Shown here: piece by piece, positions 58,592 through 64,000 of the stretch
Layout of the letters: the number at the start of each line of letters is the position of its first letter
How positions within the stretch are numbered: position 1 is the first letter of the stretch
From: Clostridium caldaquaticum
GTDB lineage: Bacteria; Bacillota; Clostridia; Clostridiales; Clostridiaceae
DNA: 64,000 bases
Direction: 5' to 3'
NCBI RefSeq assembly: GCF_023806125.1
Contig: NZ_JAMSKT010000006.1
Location: 90,418 to 154,417, forward strand
The notes under the pieces: generated by a model
Told to the model about the DNA's origin: nothing
The model's database searches: none
The model's input: only the letters and a program-made list of their open reading frames with translations
Translations under genes and position numbers: made by a program

Positions 58592-59068
58592 TCAACCTTG
58601 TTTCTTTTCATTTAGAAGTCTTTCAAATTCAATAACCTTTGTATCAGTTTTTGCAGTTTTAGAAGTAAGAGTATTAACATCAATTTGCAAATCATCAACT
58701 TTATTGTTTAATTTAATAAAGTTTTCACTCAAAGATTTAGAAGTATTACTAACTGCAAGTTCTATAATATCTAATCTTTCTCCTAATGTTTTTCCTTCTT
58801 TGTTTTTAGCTCGGTCCAATTGTTCAGAAAATGATTGTTGTATTTCAGCTAATGTTACTACTTTTGTTTTTATGTCTTCTTGAGCTGTTTCAATTTTAGT
58901 TAATCGAATATTTATTTCTTTAATCTCACCCTTAATATTGTTAATCTCACCCTTAATATTGTTAATCTCACCCTTAATATTGTTAATTTCGTATTTTATA
59001 CCGCTAAAACCTTCATGCATTTCAGAATACATTTTTGTCATTAATTCAAATATCTTTTCATTTTCCAT
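58592..59068 (-). CDS. Coiled-coil protein, partner of repressor a
   Basis: This 158-residue, fully helical protein has no enzyme motif. Residues 25-50 hold a heptad repeat (INNIKGE three times) encoded by a 21-bp tandem repeat, and most of the rest is predicted coiled coil (IRLTKIETAQEDIKTKV). The gene follows the repressor gene by 12 bases with its own RBS. Similar small coiled-coil genes follow repressors b and c, so a role with the repressors is likely but unproven. Confidence 0.7.
   Translation of the reverse strand: MENEKIFELMTKMYSEMHEGFSGIKYEINNIKGEINNIKGEINNIKGEIKEINIRLTKIETAQEDIKTKVVTLAEIQQSFSEQLDRAKNKEGKTLGERLDIIELAVSNTSKSLSENFIKLNNKVDDLQIDVNTLTSKTAKTDTKVIEFERLLNEKKQG
58920..58982. 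repeat. 21-bp tandem repeat, three copies, in the coiled-coil gene
   Basis: Three consecutive identical 21-bp units (58920-58940, 58941-58961, 58962-58982) encode the heptad INNIKGE. Slippage would change the coil length by whole heptads and keep the frame. Confidence 0.9.
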
Positions 59069-59080
59069 TTAAAAATCCTC

Positions 59081-59455
59081 CTATGTGTTTTTCTTTTTAA
59101 ACTTTTCCCAGTCTATACCAAGTTGTTCTTTGAGTGTTTTTAATACTTCCAGTACTTCTTCATGAGTAAGTCCATCTGGATACACTTCTTTGTTTACTTC
59201 TATCTGTATTTCATTACCATCTATATTGTCGTTTACTAATATTCCTTTTGGATTGTCTGTTCTACATAGGAGGTAGTCTAAACTTACGTTAAAGTAGTCA
59301 GCAATTTTAATTAAAGTTTCTTTATCTGGGAAACGGTCATCACTTTCCCATTTCGCTACACCAACATTTGTTACATTTAATAATTTGCCTAATTCGCTTT
59401 GAGTTAATTCTTTTTCAGTTCTTAGTTTTCTTAATCTGTAACCGAATGTTTCCAT
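59081..59455 (-). CDS. XRE-family repressor a
   Basis: This 124-residue CI-like protein has an N-terminal HTH (about 5-60; LTQSELGKLLNVTNVGVAKWESDDRFPD) and a short acidic C-terminal part with no peptidase motif. It is divergent from the Cro-like gene at 59631. It probably binds the TTAGCA-N3-TGCTAA sites between them, one of which overlaps its own -10. It differs in length and C-terminus from repressors b, c and d. RBS ATGGAGGGATTG. Confidence 0.85.
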   Translation of the reverse strand: METFGYRLRKLRTEKELTQSELGKLLNVTNVGVAKWESDDRFPDKETLIKIADYFNVSLDYLLCRTDNPKGILVNDNIDGNEIQIEVNKEVYPDGLTHEEVLEVLKTLKEQLGIDWEKFKKKNT

Positions 59456-59477
59456 ATCAATCCCTCCATTTATCTTA

Positions 59478-59611
59478 ATTATAACAGTTTGCTAAATACT
59501 TAAAATATTTTTTAGCAAAATGCATAATTTTTTTTAAAAAAGTTTTAAAATAGTATTGACATTAGCATATTGCTAAGTTATTATATTAACATAAAGTTAG
59601 CAAATTGCTAA
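59478..59611. promoter_or_regulatory. Operator/promoter region of module a
   Basis: Four dyads with 6-N3-6 geometry are visible. They are ATAACA-GTT-TGCTAA (59481-59495), TTAGCA-AAA-TGCATA (59512-59526), TTAGCA-TAT-TGCTAA (59562-59576) and TTAGCA-AAT-TGCTAA (59597-59611); the last two are perfect. The Cro-side promoter is TTGACA (59556-59561)-N17-TATTAT (59579-59584), with the third dyad filling the spacer. The repressor -10 (minus strand, 59478-59483) touches the first dyad. Confidence 0.8.
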
Positions 59612-59630
59612 TAAAATTGGAGGTGTATAT

Positions 59631-59873
59631 ATGAATGACAGATTGATAGCTTACAGAAAACTTATAAAACTAAATCAGTCAGAAATGGCACGGAAATTAA
59701 ATATTTCACTAACAAGCTACAATCGTAAAGAAAAAGGTAAAAGGTCTTTCACTCAACAAGAAATGTTAGAAATTACAAAACTTATAAAAGAATATGTGCC
59801 AGATATAACTATGGACGATATTTTTTTTGATTCTTATATTAGCAAATTGCTAAATATGCATACTGCTAATTAA
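59631..59873 (+). CDS. Cro-like HTH protein of module a
   Basis: This 80-residue XRE-type HTH protein (about 1-60; NQSEMARKLNISLTSYNRKEKGKRSF) is divergent from repressor a. RBS TTGGAGGTG. Its 3' end contains a perfect copy of the operator TTAGCA-AAT-TGCTAA (59839-59853). It probably acts as Cro or as a second regulator of the switch. Confidence 0.8.
   Translation: MNDRLIAYRKLIKLNQSEMARKLNISLTSYNRKEKGKRSFTQQEMLEITKLIKEYVPDITMDDIFFDSYISKLLNMHTAN
59839..59869. promoter_or_regulatory. Operator copies inside the 3' end of the module a Cro-like gene
   Basis: A perfect TTAGCA-AAT-TGCTAA site lies at 59839-59853, and a weaker TATGCA-TAC-TGCTAA at 59855-59869. They could act as a distal operator for looping, or as a roadblock. 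Confidence 0.6.
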
Positions 59874-59932
59874 TACTCTACTAGTTTATACATTTATGAA
59901 AGGAATTAAATTGGTAAAGAGAGAGAAAAAAG

Positions 59933-59964
59933 AAAAAGACACCTATTTAAGTGTCTTAATGAAT
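59933..59964 (-). terminator. Terminator of operon b, identical to the tail of repressor gene d
   Basis: On the minus strand AAGACAC...GTGTCTT forms a hairpin followed by a T run. The 32 bp are identical to 63272-63303, where they are the 3' end of repressor gene d. Here too they would encode FIKTLK and a stop, but without an upstream repressor gene. It looks like a relic of a lost module. Confidence 0.65.
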
Positions 59965-59992
59965 AGGGAATTAACATATTACATGAAAAATA

Positions 59993-60262
59993 TTATTTAA
60001 TTCTTTTAAGTGTGAAAACTTCATTTTCTTGGGCTGATAAACGGTTATCAAGTTTTTTAATATCGTCCCACATAAATTTGAGTTCAGCTTTAATTTCTTG
60101 TTGACCTTTTTCAAGTTTTGCTTGACCTGCTTCAAGTTTTGCTTGACCTGCTTCAAGTTTTGCTTGACCTTTTTCAAGTTTTGCTTGACCTGCTTTAAGT
60201 TCCTTGATGTCAGTTTCCATAGAATTAAGTTTTTCAAGTATTTGTTTTAATATTTGTTCCAT
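59993..60262 (-). CDS. Coiled-coil protein with AKLEAGQ repeats, operon b
   Basis: This 89-residue protein has a heptad repeat (AKLEKGQ/AKLEAGQ, four to five copies, about residues 24-58) encoded by a 21-bp tandem repeat and flanked by helical ends. It is the third gene of operon b after the repressor and another coiled-coil gene. ATG 60262 has AAAGGAGC upstream. Its function is unknown. Confidence 0.65.
   Translation of the reverse strand: MEQILKQILEKLNSMETDIKELKAGQAKLEKGQAKLEAGQAKLEAGQAKLEKGQQEIKAELKFMWDDIKKLDNRLSAQENEVFTLKRIK
60101..60205. repeat. 21-bp tandem repeat, about five copies, in a coiled-coil gene
   Basis: Units start at 60101, 60122, 60143, 60164 and (degenerate) 60185. The second and third are identical. 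Each encodes one heptad, so copy-number change would lengthen or shorten the coil. Confidence 0.9.
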
Positions 60263-60301
60263 TGTAACAGCTCCTTTAATAACATATAAGGATTTTCTAA
60301 G

Positions 60302-60601
60302 TTATCTGGTTGATGAAACTTTACGCTCAAGATTAAATAAAGTTTTTTCAGTTTGAGTTTCCTTATGAGTTAAGAATTCAACATCATTTTGGATTTGAAC
60401 AAGTGTCTTAATAACTTCAGTATGATACTCAGTGAGGTCGGCAGTTTGGTTATAAACAGCAGATAGTTTTGTCTTAATATCTGATACATCAAGTTGAATT
60501 TGATTTTGAGAGCTTTCAATATTGCTTACCTTTATAGTAAGTTCATTAACTGTGTTAGCTAATTGAGTTAGAATTTGTAATATTTTTTCTTCATTGTTCA
60601 T
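60302..60601 (-). CDS. Coiled-coil protein, partner of repressor b
   Basis: This 99-residue helical protein has long heptad patterns. Its middle (AVYNQTA) and C-terminal pattern FLTHKETQTEK match the protein at 62201-62491 (FLTHKENQTEK), so the two are homologues. It follows repressor gene b by 40 bases. Its function is unknown; it may bind or tune the repressor. Confidence 0.7.
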   Translation of the reverse strand: MNNEEKILQILTQLANTVNELTIKVSNIESSQNQIQLDVSDIKTKLSAVYNQTADLTEYHTEVIKTLVQIQNDVEFLTHKETQTEKTLFNLERKVSSTR

Positions 60602-60641
60602 TTAAAACACGCTCCTTTAATTAGTCTATTTACATTATACA

Positions 60642-60947
60642 CTACTTAATAGACTTTATGAACTTGGAGAGTAATTCCAGTTGCTCTGGGGTTAAATCTT
60701 TGTTTTGTTCAATAAAATCTTTAAAATGTGATGGAATTAAATTATTGGTATTATCATTAAAAAATTCTGTTAAAGAGATATCAAAAATGTTACAGAGTTT
60801 AAAAATCGTATCAAATGTAGCTGTATTTACATTGTTTTCAATTCTAGACAATTGAGGTTGAGATATTCCTATTTTGGAAGCTAATTCACTAGAAGTTATG
60901 TTATTTATATTTCTAAGTTCTTTAATACGAGAACCTATGTCAAACAT
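60642..60947 (-). CDS. XRE-family repressor b
   Basis: This 101-residue repressor has an N-terminal HTH (ASKIGISQPQLSRIENN) and a short C-terminal tail with LTPEQLELLSKFIKSIK, shared with repressors c and d. The ATG at 60947 (RBS GGTGGTG) gives the same length as c and d; a frame from 60962 would add five residues. It lacks a self-cleavage domain, so induction must come from an antirepressor or partner. Confidence 0.88.
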   Translation of the reverse strand: MFDIGSRIKELRNINNITSSELASKIGISQPQLSRIENNVNTATFDTIFKLCNIFDISLTEFFNDNTNNLIPSHFKDFIEQNKDLTPEQLELLSKFIKSIK

Positions 60948-60967
60948 TCTATACACCACCATTCTAA

Positions 60968-61105
60968 TATACGTTATACGAATATTAATATATTTTAATA
61001 TTAATAGATTTCAAGAGAAAATACAAGGTAAAGAAAGATAATTTGACATAATATACCCTAAACGCATAATATTATGTTTTAATTTATACGTAAAACGTAT
61101 ATAAT
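60968..61105. promoter_or_regulatory. Operator/promoter region of module b
   Basis: Three 6-N5-6 dyads are visible. O1 is TATACG-TTATA-CGAATA (60968-60984), O2 is TATACC-CTAAA-CGCATA (61052-61068) and O3 is TATACG-TAAAA-CGTATA (61085-61101). O2 and O3 centres are 33 bp apart. O3 fills the spacer of a promoter TTTTAA (61077-61082)-N17-TATAAT (61100-61105). O1 lies behind the minus-strand TTGAAA (61009-61014) repressor promoter. Confidence 0.8.
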
Positions 61106-61133
61106 AGAAGTATATCAATAAGGAGGTGACAAG

Positions 61134-61331
61134 GTGGCTGTAGGTATAAATATTAAAAATATCAGATTGAGTAAGAAAATAACTCAAAAAGACTTATCCA
61201 ATAAAACAAAAATTAATCAATCAATTATAAGTAGGTATGAAAACGGAACTATAGTCCCACCAATACCTAAACTTGAAATAATAGCAAATGCATTAGGAGT
61301 AAAACCAACTGACTTACTAGACACCGCATAA
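61134..61331 (+). CDS. Cro-like HTH protein of module b
   Basis: This 65-residue protein is a single XRE HTH domain (KITQKDLSNKTKINQSIISRYENG), with GTG start and a strong RBS (AAGGAGGTGAC). It is divergent from repressor b and followed by the antirepressor gene. Confidence 0.85.
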   Translation: MAVGINIKNIRLSKKITQKDLSNKTKINQSIISRYENGTIVPPIPKLEIIANALGVKPTDLLDTA

Positions 61332-61381
61332 TTATTTTATGCAGAAACACAAGAAATAAAGTGGGAAAGGGAGGGGAAAAA

Positions 61382-62179
61382 GTGGAGAACCATTTACAAA
61401 TATTTAAAGAACAACAGTTAATCCCAGTTAATGAAAATGAAGCTGGCGAGGTAATTTTAAGTGGTAGAGATTTACACGAGTTTTTAGAAGTAAAAACAAA
61501 GTATATGGATTGGTTTAACAGAATGATTGAATATGGATTTGCTGAAAATATTGACTATATAATGGTTACTCAAAAAAGAGAAACCAATAATCCTAAGAAT
61601 CCATTTACCGAAATAACTGATCACATTATCAAATTAGATATGGCAAAAGAATTAGCAATGATTCAAAGAAATGAAAAAGGCAAACAAGCAAGACAGTATT
61701 TCATAGCAGTAGAAAAAGCATGGAATAGCCCAGAAATGATAATGAAAAGAGCTTTAGAGATTGCTAATAGAAGAGTTGAAAACTTGAAATTAGAAAATGA
61801 GCTACAAAAGCAACAACTTGAGGAACAAAAGCCAAAAGTAATATTTGCGGACGCAGTATCAGCTTCACATACATCAATACTTGTGGGAGAGCTTGCAAAA
61901 CTATTAAATCAAAATGGTATTAATATAGGTCAAAATAGGTTATTTGATTGGCTGAGGGATAATGGATATTTAATTAAGAGGAAAGGAACAGATTATAATA
62001 TGCCAACTCAGTACAGTATGGACTTAGGTTTATTTGAAGTTAAAGAAACATCAATAACACATTCAGATGGACATATAAGTATAAGTAAGACACCAAAAGT
62101 TACTGGTAAAGGGCAGATTTATTTTATAAATAAATTTAAAAGCGAAACATCATTTAAAGAAGTAGCCTGCACAATATAA
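61382..62179 (+). CDS. ant: Phage antirepressor (AntA N-terminal, KilAC/ANT C-terminal)
   Basis: This 265-residue phage protein has an AntA-type domain (about 15-100; SGRDLHEFLEVKTKYMDWFNRMI, then KLDMAKELAMIQRNEKG), a coiled linker (about 125-150), and a KilA-C-type domain (about 155-255; LAKLLNQNGINIGQNRLFDWLRDNGYLI). The GTG at 61382 has GGGAGGGGA upstream. Such proteins bind and inactivate CI-like repressors. Lying between modules b and c, it could act on one or several of the repressors here. Confidence 0.88.
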   Translation: MENHLQIFKEQQLIPVNENEAGEVILSGRDLHEFLEVKTKYMDWFNRMIEYGFAENIDYIMVTQKRETNNPKNPFTEITDHIIKLDMAKELAMIQRNEKGKQARQYFIAVEKAWNSPEMIMKRALEIANRRVENLKLENELQKQQLEEQKPKVIFADAVSASHTSILVGELAKLLNQNGINIGQNRLFDWLRDNGYLIKRKGTDYNMPTQYSMDLGLFEVKETSITHSDGHISISKTPKVTGKGQIYFINKFKSETSFKEVACTI

Positions 62180-62180
62180 A

Positions 62181-62206
62181 AAATAAAGGCTTAGAAAGCC
62201 TTATTT
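62181..62206. terminator. Terminator between antirepressor gene and operon c
   Basis: ATAAAGGCT (62183-62191) pairs with AGCCTTAT (62197-62204), with one bulged A. A/T-rich flanks on both sides suggest it serves the two convergent genes. Confidence 0.65.
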
Positions 62207-62491
62207 AACAATTTGAAGTTTCTTTTTAATGCTATATACTTCTTTTTCAGTCTGATTTTCTTTATGAGTTAAAAAATCAATATCATCTTTTAAATCATCA
62301 AATTTTTGATTTAATAAAGTAATATCTTCACAAGTCTTAGCAGTTTGGTTATAGACAGAATTTAGTTTAGTTTCAATATTACTAAGACGTTGGTTAGTAT
62401 CTGTTTGGTTTGATTTAAGTGTTTCAACATCAGATTTAATTTGCTCGAGGTGTCCTAAAATTTGCATTAATATTTTTTCAGTATTTTCCAT
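62201..62491 (-). CDS. Coiled-coil protein, partner of repressor c
   Basis: This 96-residue helical protein is homologous to 60302-60601: both contain SVYNQTA/AVYNQTA and FLTHKExQTEK. It follows repressor gene c by 40 bases, the same spacing as in operon b. Its function is unknown, but the repeated pairing argues for joint action with the repressor. Confidence 0.72.
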   Translation of the reverse strand: MENTEKILMQILGHLEQIKSDVETLKSNQTDTNQRLSNIETKLNSVYNQTAKTCEDITLLNQKFDDLKDDIDFLTHKENQTEKEVYSIKKKLQIVK

Positions 62492-62531
62492 AGCTAATCA
62501 TCCTTTCTTTAATATGCAATATTATTATACC

Positions 62532-62837
62532 TCATTTTAACGTCTTAATAAACTCCGCAAGTTTTACCAACTGCTCTGGAGTAAGCTCTTTAGCATTCTC
62601 TAGTAGTTCTTTGAGTTCAGGTGTTAATGCTATGGGTTCTGTTCCTTCGTTAAAGAAGTCGGAGAGGGTTATATTTAAAACTGCACAGATTTTCTCAAGA
62701 GTATCATATGAAGGTTTTTTAGTTCCGTTTTCGATATAACTTAAAAATACAGAACTAATACCCAAAAGATTAGCAAATTCACCAGATTTATAATTATTAT
62801 TTGTTCGTAGCTCTTTTATACGAGTACCAATATCCAT
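62532..62837 (-). CDS. XRE-family repressor c
   Basis: This 101-residue repressor has the N-terminal HTH ANLLGISSVFLSYIENGTK, and its C-terminal half (from about residue 50, LEKICAVLNITLSDFFNEG) is nearly identical to repressor d at protein and DNA level. The ATG at 62837 has AAGTGGGTGAT upstream. It presumably binds the (A/T)TAAAC-N5-GTTTA(T/A) sites upstream, one of which covers its own start region. Confidence 0.88.
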   Translation of the reverse strand: MDIGTRIKELRTNNNYKSGEFANLLGISSVFLSYIENGTKKPSYDTLEKICAVLNITLSDFFNEGTEPIALTPELKELLENAKELTPEQLVKLAEFIKTLK

Positions 62838-62856
62838 AATATCACCCACTTAAAAT

Positions 62857-63005
62857 ATAAACTAATAGTTTATATAATTATAATTTATAAAATATGTAAA
62901 TTCAAGATAATAAGAGATTTTAAGAGAAATAGAAAGATATTTTGCTATATTAATAAACCCTTAGTTTAAATAAATTTTGAATATTTTAAACCATAGGTTT
63001 AATAT
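62857..63005. promoter_or_regulatory. Operator/promoter region of module c
   Basis: Three 6-N5-6 dyads are visible. O1 is ATAAAC-TAATA-GTTTAT (62857-62873), O2 is ATAAAC-CCTTA-GTTTAA (62953-62969) and O3 is TTAAAC-CATAG-GTTTAA (62986-63002). O2 and O3 centres are 33 bp apart. The repressor promoter on the minus strand is TTGAAT (62900-62905)-N17-TATAAT (62877-62882), with O1 just downstream. The Cro promoter is TTGAAT (62977-62982)-N17-TAATAT (63000-63005), with O3 in its spacer. Confidence 0.85.
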
Positions 63006-63027
63006 ATAAACATAAGGAGGCGATAAA

Positions 63028-63219
63028 GTGTTTAGGATTAAAGAAGCTCGACAAAAAGCAGGGCTTACACAAAACCAACTAGCAATAAAAGTTGGAGTTA
63101 GTCAAATTTATATATCTTATATAGAAAACAACCATAAAACGCCCTCATTTGATTTACTAGAGCGAATAGCAAAAGAGCTTCATACCTCTGTAAAAAGTCT
63201 TATAGAGGATAGTGCTTAG
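63028..63219 (+). CDS. Cro-like HTH protein of module c
   Basis: This 63-residue XRE HTH protein has GTG start and RBS AAGGAGGCGAT. It is identical to the module d protein at both ends (first 15 residues MFRIKEARQKAGLTQ; tail LLERIAKELHTSVKSL) but differs in the recognition-helix region (VGVSQIYISYIENN against VMVTREYISLVENN). Confidence 0.85.
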   Translation: MFRIKEARQKAGLTQNQLAIKVGVSQIYISYIENNHKTPSFDLLERIAKELHTSVKSLIEDSA

Positions 63220-63252
63220 TTTATTTTATGCAGTTATTAGAATTTTAATAAT
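63160..63252 (+). repeat. Duplicated segment, first copy (identical to 63908-64000)
   Basis: These 93 bp, covering the 3' end of the Cro-like gene and its downstream region, are identical to 63908-64000 (offset 748 bp). The second copy runs to the window end, so the repeat may be longer. A 70-bp identical block also spans the RBS and 5' end (63004-63073 and 63752-63821). Confidence 0.9.
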
Positions 63253-63271
63253 AAACGGAGGGATGGAATAA

Positions 63272-63303
63272 AAAAAGACACCTATTTAAGTGTCTTAATG
63301 AAT
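63272..63303 (-). terminator. Terminator inside the 3' end of repressor gene d
   Basis: On the minus strand AAGACAC...GTGTCTT forms the stem and T residues follow. The left arm is the KTLK codons and the stop lies in the loop side. Identical 32 bp occur at 59933-59964. Confidence 0.75.
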
Positions 63304-63587
63304 TTGGTTAATTGCTCTAGTTGTTCTGGAGTAAGCTCTTTAGCATTCTCTAGTAGCTCTTTGAGTTCTGGTGTTAATGCTATGGGTTCTGTTCCTTCGT
63401 TGAAGAAGTCGGAGAGGGTTATATTTAAAACTTCACAGATTTTTTCAAGGGTAGGAAGAGTAGGGATATAGCGATTGTTTTCTAAACTGCTCATAAATTC
63501 TCGAGTTATTTCAATTTCTTTAGCAAGAGCAGTAATAGTTAGGTTTTTAGACTTCCTTAATTCTCTAATTCTTTGACCTATATCCAT
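63282..63587 (-). CDS. XRE-family repressor d
   Basis: This 101-residue repressor has the N-terminal HTH AKEIEITREFMSSLENNRY. The part from about residue 50 is almost the same as repressor c (LNITLSDFFNEGTEPIALTP). The ATG at 63587 has TTGGAGGTTT upstream. No coiled-coil gene follows; the gene ends in its own terminator, 63 bases after the module c Cro-like gene. It probably binds the GT(A/T)AAG-N5-CTTAAC sites upstream. Confidence 0.88.
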   Translation of the reverse strand: MDIGQRIRELRKSKNLTITALAKEIEITREFMSSLENNRYIPTLPTLEKICEVLNITLSDFFNEGTEPIALTPELKELLENAKELTPEQLEQLTKFIKTLK

Positions 63588-63603
63588 ACTATAAACCTCC
63601 AAT

Positions 63604-63753
63604 GTAAAGTATAACTTAACATCAGTATAAATTAAATAATTTAAAAATTCAAGATAATAGAAGAAAAATAAAGAAAAAACGGAATAAGAGCGTAATAATT
63701 GTTAAGTATTGCTTAACATAAGATTTGAAAAATGTAAAGCGATACTTCATAAT
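63604..63753. promoter_or_regulatory. Operator/promoter region of module d
   Basis: Three 6-N5-6 dyads are visible. O1 is GTAAAG-TATAA-CTTAAC (63604-63620), O2 is GTTAAG-TATTG-CTTAAC (63701-63717) and O3 is GTAAAG-CGATA-CTTCAT (63734-63750). O2 and O3 centres are 33 bp apart. The repressor promoter (minus strand) is TTGAAT (63647-63652)-N17-TATACT (63624-63629). The Cro promoter is TTGAAA (63725-63730)-N17-CATAAT (63748-63753), with O3 in its spacer. Confidence 0.85.
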
Positions 63754-63775
63754 ATAAACATAAGGAGGCGATAAA

Positions 63776-63967
63776 GTGTTTAGGATTAAAGAAGCTCGAC
63801 AAAAAGCAGGGCTTACACAAACACAGTTAGCTGAAAAAGTTATGGTTACAAGAGAATATATATCTCTTGTGGAAAACAACCATTACAAACCATCTATAAG
63901 TTTACTTGAGCGAATAGCAAAAGAGCTTCATACCTCTGTAAAAAGTCTTATAGAGGATAGTGCTTAG
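63776..63967 (+). CDS. Cro-like HTH protein of module d
   Basis: This 63-residue XRE HTH protein is a near-copy of the module c protein except in the HTH core (VMVTREYISLVENNHYKPS). GTG start with RBS AAGGAGGCGAT. What lies downstream is outside the window. Confidence 0.85.
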   Translation: MFRIKEARQKAGLTQTQLAEKVMVTREYISLVENNHYKPSISLLERIAKELHTSVKSLIEDSA

Positions 63968-64000
63968 TTTATTTTATGCAGTTATTAGAATTTTAATAAT

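Noticed and set aside
59911..60000. Plus-strand 29-codon ORF starting with TTG behind AAAGGA
   Set aside because: It runs through the terminator of operon b, is very short and of odd composition, and nothing supports expression.
58920..60205. Regular direct repeats that look like a small CRISPR array
   Set aside because: The repeats are contiguous 21-bp units without spacers and lie in frame in coiled-coil genes.
59081..63967. Toxin-antitoxin systems (small genes paired with XRE genes)
   Set aside because: Both partners in each pair are HTH proteins facing each other across operators. No toxin fold is seen, and the coiled-coil genes have no nuclease or kinase motif.

Overview
The window is low-GC DNA from a spore-forming member of the Clostridia, most like Clostridium sensu stricto. 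This rests on many TTG and GTG starts behind strong AAGGAGG-type ribosome binding sites, a complete spoIIGA-sigE-sigG block, sigK, spoIVA, the six-cysteine peptide pair scfA/scfB, a T-box in front of alaS and a TIGR04086-type membrane protein beside yajC. No species is claimed.

Positions 1-57000 are ordinary chromosome, almost all on the + strand. The order is: 3' end of RNase P RNA; BofC-like protein, ruvA, ruvB, queA, tgt, yajC; scfA and its radical SAM maturase; secD, secF; apt, relA, dtd, a metallo-hydrolase, hemZ, aspS; a small CsoR/CstR-family repressor and a convergent two-gene threonine/serine exporter; glyA, ogt; iscR-iscS-iscU; an AI-2E-type permease; T-box plus alaS; ireB, ruvX, a DUF1292 gene, a Fur-family gene, RNase J, typA; mltG, trmR, trhP, udk; a class B-like PBP; sigK; aroE; a lone pilT; a glycosyltransferase; ftsA, ftsZ; spoIIGA, sigE, sigG; ylmC, nrdR, pgeF; a PhoP/PhoR-type two-component pair; a DUF512 protein, der, gpsA, spoIVA; and tRNA-Pro(GGG).

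From about 57000 to the window end lies the left end of an integrated element, probably a prophage. A tyrosine integrase sits beside the tRNA. It is preceded by a coupled 47-codon ORF and a promoter with a LexA-type SOS box. Then comes an unusual array of four divergent repressor/Cro-like switches (a: 59081-/59631+; b: 60642-/61134+; c: 62532-/63028+; d: 63282-/63776+). Coiled-coil genes follow three of the repressors, and an AntA/KilAC-type antirepressor follows the Cro-like gene of module b.

The most interesting signal is the layout of this array. Modules b, c and d each encode a 101-residue repressor and each carry three 17-bp operators of identical geometry (6-N5-6), with the two on the Cro side exactly 33 bp apart centre to centre. 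The operator half-sites differ by module: TATACG, (A/T)TAAAC and GT(A/T)AAG. Modules c and d are a tandem duplication of about 750 bp. The ends of the genes are nearly identical, but the HTH-coding parts and the operators have diverged. The array therefore looks like a set of insulated lysogeny-type switches made by duplication and change of specificity. The window ends inside it.
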